Of a DNA stretch of 64,000 nt, positions 40,603 to 52,800 are shown piece by piece (position 1 is the first letter of the stretch; every line of letters begins with the position of its first letter). Under the pieces are notes generated by a model. That model saw only the letters and a list, made by a program, of their open reading frames with translations, was not told the origin of the DNA and ran no database searches. The DNA comes from Limnephilus marmoratus (Eukaryota; Arthropoda; Insecta; Trichoptera; Limnephilidae). The stretch spans positions 52,374,727 to 52,438,726 of the forward strand of contig OU862917.1 in assembly GCA_917880885.1 (NCBI GenBank), given 5' to 3'. The position numbers and the translations under genes are program-made.

Positions 40603-41565
40603 CGGCCGCTGTTACCAACTTTTCGATCGTTGTCTAAGTTCTATTCTTAGTTTTTGATCAGCCAAGCGATTTTTAAGCATTTTGTAGGGAACGTTCGATT
40701 CGCGTTGTTCCCAATCATTTTATCATTGAAAATCTTAAGTGGCTCCACACACTACCGCACACTATCATAGACAATAAAATGACGTCAAATTAAAAACTTT
40801 CTATGTTAAATTAATTTTAAAGAGTTAATTATTGTAGCTCTCATTAACACACATTATTTCTTCAACATACCGTTATTCATAAACTGGTATTTCATATTTT
40901 TTAAACAAACGTATATAATATATTAAAAATAAAGTGACAACTTGAACGTAATGCCACAATCGGTACTTCCCATGTGATTTGGCGGATCGGCGTAAGTTTT
41001 TTCTCCGTGCGTTAGCAAATCAACAAACTTTTAAACTTTCCTTTCGCTTGTATAAGTTAGATTATCCTCAATTTGGTTTAAAATATAAAAAAAACATGTT
41101 TTCGTCATACGAAAACGGTCAAAATAATAATAGTTCGATGTGATTGATATCCACATCCTGTCGCCGCCTGTACGACCCGATGTTTTCATCGATTACTTCC
41201 GCCCATTCCGCAATATCTATTATATCTAAAATGTCTCCAAAACTTCTCTATCAATTTTATTAAAACGACAATAACCGACAAATGCAACACAAAAAAACTG
41301 AAGGGAGCGCGAACCCGACTGTCATTTGTCAGAGTAACATTTGATCATTCGCGGTATTTTTTCACTCTGTGGACACTTTTTATAACTAGTCCTTTCCTTA
41401 GATTTATGCTTAAATAGCTAATCCAGTAGTCCGACTGGCTTAGACTAAGCGGCTTGCTTAAGCGATGCTTGTGTGTTGGGAACAGCCTAGTTGTGCATTT
41501 ATAAGCAGTGATGAACCTTAGTTTCAGCTTAGAAGTTAGATTAGTAGGATTGGTAACAGCGGCCG
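40603..41565. mobile_element. Inverted-repeat element, CGGCCGCTGTTACCAA family
   Basis: The left end CGGCCGCTGTTACCAA and its reverse complement at the right define about 960 bp. The interior is non-coding. A relative with similar ends lies at 42761-43367. No TSD identified. Confidence 0.55.
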
Positions 41566-41704
41566 ACAGTGCATGTGTGAGTCGTTTAATTTCTATACCC
41601 GCTATATCAACTTAAATTGATTTGGAAAAAACTGCAAAAAACTGTCACATCTCTAGCGTAAATAAATAATTGCTTTTCAATTTTTTTAATAATGAAATGG
41701 AGTA

Positions 41705-42050
41705 CAGTAGAGCATCGCTAATCCGGACCCCCGTTACTTCGGTGCACGCTATAATCCGGATGGGTGCGTGCGGGTCAAACCGTGTCAATATTCAATCATT
41801 TGCCGTCACTCGTTAATTAACTTTTAGTTTTTTTTTTTCATGTTAAGTGCCCAAATTTCTTACATGTTTGAATTTTTTATAAGTACATTTGTACGTACAT
41901 ACATATTCTTGTCTAAATTGACTTTCAATTTTTCTTTAGTAAATGAAACCCAAATTAAAAATGTGTTTTAATTGCATACTATAATCCAGACGCCTCGATA
42001 ATTCGGAAGGGGTCTTGTTTTTCCCTATCCGGATTAGCGAGGCCCTACTG
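41705..42050. mobile_element. pogo/Tigger-like miniature element
   Basis: Ends CAGTAGAGCATCGCTAATCC and the reverse complement of CAGTAGGGCCTCGCTAATCC, characteristic of pogo/Tigger-like elements. TA precedes the left end; the right TA is not preserved. 346 bp, non-coding. Confidence 0.75.
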
Positions 42051-42760
42051 GAATATAATTTCGAAAAGTGTTAATTTTTTAATGTATGTCTGGCGTAATT
42101 TAAATAATTTCAATAAATAAAATGGAAATAGTGGATTTTGATAGTCACTTCAAGATTTACTCAGAATATAGAGGCTTTTAAACTCAACTGACCCGACGCG
42201 CGAGTTTCGAAACCCGCCATTTTGGCAAAATAACTGCTCGTGATTGGTTGAATTCCGATATAGCGGGTTTTGTTTCTCACTATTTTAACATGGTTTTTGG
42301 TCATAATAAGGGAGATTTTTAAACTCAATTTTAGGTTCTTCTTGTTCCTCGCAAAAATGTGAACAAGATGTCATACTCAGATCATTTTGTCAAAAAATCG
42401 GATATTTGGGGACTAATTATAGGACTCATATGTCTGAATAGTTTAATAATTAATAATTTCAATTATAGGACTCATATGTCTGTTTCCCCAAAAGAAAAAA
42501 GTAGTATGTACTTTGGAGGAAACAGAAAAACCTACATTGTGTGTCTCATATTTTGTCTCACCATCATTTAATAAAGTTTAAGAAAGAGCTACAGCATTAT
42601 TGTGATAAGGAGCGTATGTTTATTACCTTTTTTGTACCGTCGCCGTTCCATAAACGTGGGAATATTAAAAGCGCCTAATAGAGCCATAACACTACGTTAT
42701 TCAATTTTATTTCCTTTTATCACGGCCTTTTAATCTATTTTATGTTGTATGTGTCTTTAA

Positions 42761-43367
42761 CAGCCATTGTTCCCAACTTTCAAACAATCAATCTGAGTCA
42801 CTGATCAGCCAAGTGATTTGTAATTTGTTTAGTAAAGCGTCGATGACACACGGCGAGTTTACAAGCTACTATCTGGGAAATTCACTATCTGTTAGTAAAC
42901 TCGCTGTGTCATTGTGTTACTTGCTAACTAGCAGATTGTTGACAATCTACGAAAAAAGTTGAAAGGTTGTCAACTTTACTCGCTACACGCTTGCTCGTGA
43001 TTGGTTTATTTATGTTTTTCAAGATGGCTGCTAATTAACAGCTGATTTCGACTGTCAAACATCACAGAATTAGTTAACGCAGGCGTCGTTATTCTTGTTA
43101 CTGGTGCTAGCAGCGACCTCAGTTTCCTACGCTACTAAGCGAGTGGACAATTTTGTGTGTCATCATGACAATCTTACTCGCCGATTTATCCGCTTTTAAA
43201 CTTAGTAGATATTAGCTTGTAAACTCGCCCTGTGTCATCGAGACTTTACGCTCAATTCGCTTGTTGGTCATAGAGTTGTCTTGGGAAGAGTGTATTTGTG
43301 CATTTGAGGAGTATTGAGCCAAAATTTCGGCTTAACAGTTGATTAATAGGATTGGGAACAACGACCG
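42761..43367. mobile_element. Inverted-repeat element with nested insertion
   Basis: Ends CAGCCATTGTTCCCAAC and the reverse complement of CGGTCGTTGTTCCCAAT; the interior shares GATCAGCCAAG with the element at 40603. A second element (42835-43246) is inserted within it. Confidence 0.5.
42835..43246. mobile_element. TA-flanked miniature element (nested)
   Basis: Inverted ends share TCGATGACACA and GGCGAGTTTACAAGCT (about 33 bp). TA flanks at 42833-42834 and 43247-43248, consistent with a Tc1/mariner-like insertion. Confidence 0.65.
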
Positions 43368-43562
43368 TAAATCATATAAAAAAAAAATAAATAATGTTAA
43401 AATTTTGTCTCAGAAAGTAAATTCTTATTTGATGTTATTTTTTTCACTGTTTAAGAACGCTTGTTCTACATATTAAATAAAATATTCATGCACCGGGGTG
43501 CCCGTAAGATATGCCGCGGAATGTTTATAAAGCACTGTAAGCTTGTAGTGGGTATGATAGGT

Positions 43563-43820
43563 CTACGCCGCGGCCATGTGGAGATTGGCCCCCGCATTGC
43601 GCAGGGCGTCCATCTGTGCGCGGCCAAGGGTCAGGAGGGGCACGGCACAGGCCTGGCCGCGGGGCACCTGGTACTCGGCCACCAGCTCTCCACCCCCCGC
43701 GCCCAGCGAGCGCGACAGTTCGGGAGAGGGGAAGGAGGTCAGCACCGTGTCCACGCTGCGCCAGGGCCGGCGGGACAGGAACACAGAGCGGGCTTCCAGC
43801 TGAATCTCCTCCAGGCGCGC
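43563..43820 (-). CDS. DCTN1: DCTN1 last exon
   Basis: Starts ARLEEIQLEARSVFLSRRPW, includes FPSPELSRSLGAGGGELVAE and LLTLGRAQMDALRNAGANLH, and stops at TAG 43565-43563. Acceptor TTGCAG. The C-terminal QMDALRN segment parallels the QLHQLHS end of the vertebrate protein. Confidence 0.9.
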   Translation of the reverse strand, partial: ARLEEIQLEARSVFLSRRPWRSVDTVLTSFPSPELSRSLGAGGGELVAEYQVPRGQACAVPLLTLGRAQMDALRNAGANLHMAAA

Positions 43821-46800
43821 CTGCAAGTATAATCGTTAAATTGTAAATGTTGTTAAGTTGTAAATTTAATGTTATAATAAATCGTCTCTGTAAGTTCAAC
43901 ACCGTAGCCAATAATTTCAAAATACCTTTTCAAAATTAAAAATTGACCAATAGACTGCTTGTTCAGGGTTAGAGTCAATACTGCGAATGAACCATCCCCA
44001 ATACAAAAGCAAGCAAGAGCGTGTCTGTCCCTAGATACTTTTTTGTCCCTCCTGAACATTTTTAGAGATGGTTCTTCCCCAGTATTGGACTTATACTAAC
44101 GATATAATCCATTGAGACATTTTTTTTTAATTAACTCTATACAGGAGGCACATAGGAAAATAATTTCCCTCGGGGCCTATGTTGTCTTACGGGATGCTAT
44201 GTGAAGGGTCATCATTTTAAGAGGAAGTTCTGGGAAGAAAAAAAACGGTATGAGGGACGGATAGGAATTTGGGATCAGTGTGTTCAGCAGCGACGAACGT
44301 ATGAATCCATCCCTCCAATTACAGTTGATGGGTCGAGAGAGAGCAACTGGAGTTGTCAAAGAGTCTCCCTAAACTGACCTCTCCAGTTCCGGCTTGCTAC
44401 TCAACTGGTGAGCGGGCAAATCACCACACCTCACCCGATGGACCCGAACACCCCTGCTAAATCGCCAAATGTAGCGAACCACTTGGAGTGATCTATGGCA
44501 GAGATGTTGGAGGTTATCCAATAAATGATTCCCGGGGCGACGGTACCCGTACCCGCCTTTCAAATTGAAAATAGATGAGAGGAGAGAAAATAGTATTATG
44601 TGAGAGAAACCCACCATGAGTTGCTTGCGATGCGTCTTCTGGGCTTCTTTGTGCTCGGCCAACACCTTCTCATAATCCCCGAGATTCTCTGGGAATTTGC
44701 ACACTCCTGACTTGGCCAGGAACATTGTCCAGTCCTGAAATTTAAAAACAATATTATTTTTAAGAACCTCAAAGTAAGTGAAATAGTGGTAGAAATAAGT
44801 GTTTTAAGTACTAAAATGTATTTTAGGACTTGCACTTACGAATTGGAATTTGGCAAATTTGTCCCTGAGTTGTTGCAGAGCTTGGTCGGGCTCGGGCTGC
44901 GCTTGCGGCAGCGGGGTGAGCGCCCGCAGCGCTGCATCGAAGCTCTCCCGCTGCAGTCCGAGGCGCTCCTCGCGCTCCCGCTCCAACTGCCCGCGCAGCA
45001 CGGCCATCTCCTCCTGCAGGGGCTCCTGCCCCTCCGCTCCGCGCCCGCCGGGAGCGCGGCGCTCCGCCTCGCTCGCCGGGCTGCCCGTCTCGCCACTGGG
45101 GCGCTCCTTCTTGCCGTACAGCTTCAGCTTGTCGCGCAACGCCCCGCGCTCCAGTTCCAACGAGTCGATGTCCTGTTGGAGGTGATCCATGGTCTCCTCG
45201 AACTCCTTCTCTTTCCTTCCGAACATAAACATCATATAAATTAGAGATTTGTCCGCAGATTCAGTAAGAATTCATTAAGTAAGGGGTAGTGGAGTACCTC
45301 TTGAGCTGGTTGTGCGCATCCTCCAGCTTGCGGTTGAGTTTCTCCACCTGCAGCTCCTGGTCGCGGGCCGCACTGCTCAGCTTCTTCTCGGCCAGCTCCT
45401 TGCGGATCTGCATCTCCGACATCTCGTCTTGCTTGCTCTGTTTCACATAAAATCAATTAAGTGCTTCCATATGAAATGATAAAGGTGCTATCAAAATAAC
45501 AAGTACAGAATAACATTTTATGTAATATTTAAGACGAATTTAAATATAAGCACTTTGTCATTACCTTGAGTATCTTCTTGAGTTCTCTGAGATCGGCCTC
45601 CTTGTTCTCCAGCTTCAGGGTCAAACTCTTGGTTTCTTCCAGTTGTTTCTTCACCAGCTCCGCCCGCTGCAAGATGGGGGACACCGTCTGCAATAAGAAA
45701 TTAGCATCACACAACTGCCCAGAACCAGAAAAGTTATGCTATTTATTTAAATCTGTCCACAGAGTGTAGTTTCAAGCATTTGGCTTTTGCAATAACAAGT
45801 GTTCGCAATTATGTCCTGAGTGCAAACTGTATCTAAATTTCTCTAAAATAAACAGCGTTAATCTCAAGTGTAAGTATGTGTCCTGTATATTTTCTACCTG
45901 TACAGAATATAAAAAAAATTTAACAATAAAAAAAATATATATAAATACTAGCTGATCCGGCGAACTTCGTACCGCCTCAGAATCAAAAACTGTTGTCAAC
46001 TTATTAGCTGAATTGATCTAAATTGTTTCTCCCTGCGTATACCGTACCTTGATCTAAATTGTTTCTCCCTGCGTATCCTTTCCCCTCTCGCGTTCCCTCT
46101 CCCTCTCCCCACTCCACTTCTCCCCTTCCCCCGTCCCGTTAACCCCCCTTCCTGAGTTCCTTTCCCCCCTCCCCCCTCCCCCTCCCCATCACACCTCCCC
46201 CCTCCCCCGGTTCACAGTTCAATATTATACCCCTTACAATATTGCTGCAGTTCTTTCAAAATAGGAGAATTCGTTCCATACAAAATTTATGAGGAAAATA
46301 ATTTTCTTCGGAGTGGAACACGCTTTACTTTTAGGGGTATGAAAAATAGATGTTGGTCGATCCTCAGACCTACCAGATAAGCACACAAAATTTCATCAAA
46401 ATTGGTCCAGCCGTTTCGGAGGAGTATGGTAACAAACACCATGACACGAGAATTTTATATATTAGATATATATATAAAAATATACATTTTTACGCATTTA
46501 CTTAAGATTTTAAGTATTTTCGTTATTTGTTTTTGGGATGTTATGCCGTGTTGCGCTACCTCCTTCTTTAGCCAACGTTTCGGACAGCGTTGCAGTGTCC
46601 ATCATCAGGGCAGATCCGGTAGATCTACCGGACACTGCAACGCTGTCCGAAACGTTGGCTATAGAAGGAGGTAGCGCAACACGACATAACACCCCAAAAA
46701 CAAATAACAAAAATTTTTACGCATTGTACACAAAATTTTAATCAGTGATGGAAGAACGAGTGGATGCAACATTTTAGCCGGTATTGCGCATTTTCATCCC

Positions 46801-49800
46801 CCGACAAAATTTCCCTCGACATAATTTCCCAAAGACAAAATGTATCTCCGCTATTTTTTAACAATAATTTATTGTCTTTACAGGATGTTTGTATTATTTT
46901 TGTCCCATTTTACTATTTTTGAACAATAATTTATTGTCTTTACAGGATGTCTGTATTATTTTTGTCCCGTTTTACTATTTTTGAACAATAATTTATTGTC
47001 TTTACAGGATGTCTGTATTATTTTTGTCCCATTTTACTATTTTTGAAGAATAACTTATTGTCTTTACAGGATGTCTGTATTATTTTTGTCCCATTTTACT
47101 ATTTTTGAACAATAATTTATTGTCTTTACAGGATGTCTGTATTATTTTTGTCCCATTTTACTATTTTTGAACAATAATTTATTGTCTTTACAGGATGTCT
47201 GTATTATTTTTGTCCCATTTCACTATTTTTGAAGAATAATTTATTGTCTTTACAGGATGTCTGCATTATTTTTGTCCCATTTTTTTGTTAGGTTAGGTTG
47301 GGTTAGTAGATATTTTGTTGGGGGATGTTTTGTGCGTAGAATATTTTGTCGGGGATATTTTGTCGGATGTTGTGGGATGAAAAACGCGCGGAACCATTTT
47401 AGCCATATATTGTGATGATGATTGTAGAAATATATTATAAATTTGTACAGCACCCTTGAGGTGATTTTTCACAAATACGACGCGCTATACAAGTCATCCA
47501 AATATTATTATTATTATTGTATTTCGAGGTAAGGCCTACCTTAGTGTCTTGCTTGAGGGTGCCATGTATCTGGTACTCCTGCTGCTGGGTGTATTGCGCC
47601 AGGGATGCCACCTCAGCCATGAGCAGCTGCAGGGACACCTTGACAGACAGCAGCGGGCCCTGGTCGTCCTGTGCATAGTGGCGATCACTGGCGGCGGCCC
47701 ACAGTTTGCGCAGGTTGGCGGGCGGCAGGCGCGACGGCTCGCAAAGCGCCGCGGCCTGGCTCGAGTGGCGAGCAGCCTCTGCGCAGCAGCCCCCGGCACG
47801 CCACGCCGCGCGGCCCAGTGGCACTCCCACGCGCTCCCACCACTGCAACACAACACAACTTGTATGGGGGGGGAGAATGTTCGTATGTGATTGGCATAAC
47901 TAGTTCCCAAATCATTGAAGAAGAAGATAACAATAAAACATGAAAGAGAATGTTATGTTGGTAATAGTAATGCATCAGCTGTCACATGCTGATAGTTGGC
48001 AGGTCTGAAACGTCACTCGATATACAACCTTGAACTTGTTAACAGTGTCAATAAATGTCTTATAAATGAATCGGCTTTCTGTGTTTAATTCCAAACCTCA
48101 GACATTATAGAGAACAAGACACAGAAAAACAGAAAAAGATAATGTTTCTTGTATATTCGATGCTTGATTAGTCTACTACTATCCTACTGTATCATCATCA
48201 TCAAACAGTATTAATAGGCTTGCGTCTGCGTACACACTCTATTCACTAATAGATACAGACAGAAGTGCTGCCATCTATCATCAAACAGTATTAATTATTC
48301 AATCTATGTAGGTATGCAATATATGTTCCCGCCAGTTTTTTCTGACTGGTTACCCAACCTTTATAACGAAGAGTTTTTTTTTTCGATAAATTAACTCACA
48401 CCACCATCTGTTAATTTGCATACAAATCAAATCCACACCACCCGCTTGCCAGCCTGCTCGTCCACCACATACAGACATTCTCCTTTATATATTACTAGCT
48501 GGTTCCCGGCATGCGTTGCTATGCCATTTAATAGTTTCTCCCTACGTGTCCTTTCCCATTCGTCCCGTTTCCCTTCGGCCTCCCCTTCCTCCCCCGCGTC
48601 CCATTCCCCTCTCGCGTTTCCACACTGCCTCCTCCACCTTCCCTCTCCCCACTCCACTCCCCGCCTTCTGCCCAAGTTCCCCTCCCCCCTTGGAGATTCC
48701 CTTCCCACCTCTCGGATTCCCCCCCTCCCGCATTCCATACATTCAGTCCCGGTCCATTCAGTTTTCATACAGTTTGCGTACTACCTATTGCAATATTTTT
48801 ATTCAAATTTCATAATGCCAGAGCTCACCAGTAGTTTTATACAAACCTTGTACTGACAATAACGAATACAAAAACAAAAAAAAATTATCCATTTTGGTGC
48901 AGTCGTTCGGAAGGTACATACATTTCGGCGATTCATTTTTATTTATATAGATATAGATTATATAGACAGATAGATATATTTCAACCAATTTACACAAAAC
49001 CTTGACAAATTACATACCTAAACCTTCCTCGTGAATCACTCTATCCATTGGTGAAAACCTCATGAAAATCTGTTCAGTAGTTTTTGAGTTTATCGCGAAC
49101 AGACAGACGCGGCGGAGGACTTTAATTTATAATATGGGAACGTACCCATACTACGTGACACTTTTAGGGGGGGGGGGTCTTCAAAAGGTCACGCTCCATA
49201 CAAATGAGCGGCAGGTTGCTTAGGATTTTGGTCACCGGGGGGGGGGGGGGGGGGGGGGGGGTTAAAAATTGCAAAAAGTTGGTCACGTAGTTTGGGTACG
49301 TTCCCTATGTAGAGATACATCACATGTTTGTAAAACCCGTAGGGGCGTGTACTAATATAAATAAATAACGTACCTCTGATTGGAGACCTAAGGAAACGCT
49401 ATCAACGGGCAGGCGTCTGCGAATAGTCTTGAGCTGCTGCAGCAGGGCCTCCGTAGTGGCGGAGACCAGTTCCTCTAGCTGCTGCAGTTCCTGGCACTCC
49501 TCACCGGGCTGCAGCAAAGCCTTCAGCACCGCCCCATCGCAGGCCAGCCCCTCCAGCGCAGCCGAGATGGCGGAGCACCAGGAGCGCACGGCCAGAGATT
49601 CTCCTGGCCGCGCCCAGCCCGCTGCCTGAGGACTTGTCGCCGCCTGTGAACCAGCCTCTGCAATGGAAATGTCTTCATTTTGAGTCAACATCATCTGAGT
49701 CCAAACCTCTGCACAGTGAGAGTGGTAGACCCAAAGATATTGAAATACAAGAGATATGCTATGATGTCCGCCCGATCGTCGGCGGACTACTACCTAATAA

Positions 49801-52800
49801 GAATAGTTTGAATAAAAAAGAATTTGTTCATTTAGTTGATTTTTTTAAGGTGTGCAGTAGTATTGGTTGACAATATAGGCGACACCAGGAAACACAGTCC
49901 CACCCAGTAAAAACTGCGGATAAGGATTTCAATATCTTTGGGTAGACCTATCCCTGCTGGTAGGATACTGACCTATTATCTTGTGTCCATCGGGGGTGTG
50001 CGGGTCGGGGGGCGGAGGCCCCAGCAAGGCGGGCTGCATAGTGAAGAGAACTGCGTACGATTTCTCCAGGTCTGCAACCAAATAAAACAGATTATTATAC
50101 CAGTATAGGGAAATCACACAGCCTTTTAGCTTTACACTACAGACTTTCTCAGTCAACTTGTGTTAAACGTGTAGGTCTGAAAGTAGCACAGGCAAATAAA
50201 TAATTAAATGAATGAAACAATTTAACTTTGTTTAAACCACTTTTAAATTTGAGTAAATTCAACCGGTTTCAGAACGACCGTTCTTTCTTCAGGGCAAATG
50301 TATACTGATTTGACAGATTTGAAATATGGATGGGAACAATGTATTATTATGGTAGGGGTGGAGCCGTTGCTAGGTATTAATGTAGAGTGGGTGGGTAGGG
50401 GAACATATTCATGATTGGGCTATAAGACAATATTTTTTGTTTGTGTCGCGTGGGGTCGCTTAGGACCCCAAAAATAAATATGATTAAATTGTTGTTGTAG
50501 CATACATTTTATATGTTATTTTAACTGATTACAGTCAGGTGATAATGATTGCTTTGAAATAAAAAGAAATGTTAAAAATAAGTTATTTATTTTCAATGCA
50601 AGAGCTTAAAAATCAACAAGGAACATTTTTTTGAAATTTTGAATCATATTTTTTAATAGAAAACTTTAAAAAAAAATCTAACCAATTTCCATCAAACTCA
50701 TAACTATTTGAGATTGATATAGACTTATTATTATAACAAAAAAATCAACAAAATACAATAAAAAAAAACATATAAACTTGATTTTTCATGGTATTTTGTT
50801 GATTTTTTTAGCCTCACGCCGAAACACAAGTCTGTATCTCACATCGCACATGCGCAAACTAAATTTTCTCGGCGCTTGCGTCAAGTATAGTCCCTTTTAG
50901 GAAGCTACCTAAAGTAAGAAATCAGTGGGAACATTTAAAATGAACATAATTAGCATTTCTGTAAAACCTGGGCTTTTAAAGACCCCACGCGACGGGTCTA
51001 GGGTTAATAGAACATTCATTATTAATAGAACTGCTTTTGTTTTACGAATGCTTATATTATTATTACCTCATATGTATATTATTTTGTTGAAATCTTATAG
51101 ATCTAAATTTAGACGCTAGTATTACTATGTGCATTCATTTTGTTGATATTTAATAGTTCTAGATTTAGATGCTAGCTTTACTATGTGTATCTGATGAATT
51201 GTGGTTTTAATTTGTAAATTCCTTGATAACTGTATTTCAACTCCCAATAATTCTTATTTGATTATATGTATTTATGTTTTAATATGTATCTATGTGCTCG
51301 ATTATGTACACGTATGCGATTGCCTGTGTGTATGTATGTGCGCATATGCGTGTATGTGTGTATGAACATAACTGTGTTTATGTATGTACATATCGTCGCT
51401 GTGAAATCAAACCGGCATATCTGCAAAATGCATATTTTTCACCAGAGCGCTTTAAAGTTTTCGCATGTGATATTTTCCGTTTAGCGTCCGTTTGGTTCAC
51501 CTCAAAGCCACCTTATACATGAATAAAATTTAGACGAATACTGCTTATTGAAGTAGTTGTTGCAAATAAATAAGAAATTGCTTAAATTAATAGAAATATG
51601 CAGATATGCCAGTATGACTTTAAAATCAGTGTAATATTTGCTTTTGTGTCACAGTGGCTTCTTCTTTTGGAACATGTTTTAGGTAGAAAAAAAAGATAAT
51701 GTTGTCAATGAAAAAAAATGTATTGTTTCATAATTTTTTTTAAACAACAATATTAACATAATATTGCTCTTCCTTTGCTGGTAACTTCAAAGTTTCACTT
51801 TTTTTTTATAGAATTCTGAATAAATTGTCGGTATTATCCCGGCGGTAACTAACTTAACGATACCATTTTTCTTTTTCTCATCAATGGTAAGTCTCTTGGA
51901 ATAAGCTTTCATCAGAACCGGATTCACGCTCCCATTGCACCGTTTATTCTTTTTCTCCGCCTCCTCCCAGTCATGTGATCCGTAGGATGTTTTGTAGTGA
52001 AAGTTGTCGTCGTCTTTAATTACTTTAAACATTCGAATGTCCGATATGGGTAAAATTACTTGAGAGTCCTTCAGAGTTTTTATATCAAAAAAGTCCTCAT
52101 GACTCAACTCATGAACCAGGTAAGGCTTGCCACTTTTCTGAATATGATTTTCATATTCGGTCGTATTTTGTTTCGTGTTTTGTTAAATGAGACAAACATC
52201 ACACTGATCTTTGTTCGGTGTAAATAAAGAAAGATTGTATGACTTGAAAATAGCTCCATACTGGCAGTAGCTGATTCCTGCAAGGTTTGACTCCTTTCTT
52301 TCTTTTAAATAATCTCTGTGAAGTTCGGCTATAGATTTTCCACCATCGATATACTCCCGAGAACTTTGAGATCTGCAGTAATGACTTGGAATTCTGGGAA
52401 TTTTTTCAATGTGCTCCTTTGCACTCTTCACGAGTCCTTCATCCAATTTTCGATCCTTTCCGTGCTTGCCTCTCATTTCCAAGCTTAGCACACCTGTGCT
52501 TTTGTCTGTTTTTTCAAAGGTTGTACGAATAGCTCTGTCCGATAGGTCAAAAGTGTTTTTAAAAAATTATTTGCATACCCCTATTTTTTCTCCATCTTTC
52601 GTTATCGTGTATGATTGATTAGAGCCCCTTTCTCTTTTACGATTCAATGTAATCCTATGATACTTGGGAATAACTGTCTGTGGGCTATCTTTTATGAATT
52701 CCTTTTGTAAGTCTCCCATTCTCCAAAACATTGCAAAAATTTCTTTCCTATAGTTCTCATCAATTTTTTCAGTGCACTTAAGTTTACAGTTGTGGCAAGG

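Noticed and set aside
42359..42571. 70-codon frame with a hydrophobic stretch
   Set aside because: Spans a local direct repeat (GGACTCATATGTCTG); no family resemblance; probably chance.
43461..43846. Plus-strand frames over the last DCTN1 exon
   Set aside because: Antisense shadows of a GC-rich coding exon; the minus strand gives the conserved p150 C-terminus.
51266..51522. Tyr/Cys/Val-rich frames
   Set aside because: Encoded by a (TGTATG)n-like low-complexity stretch beside the transposon end.
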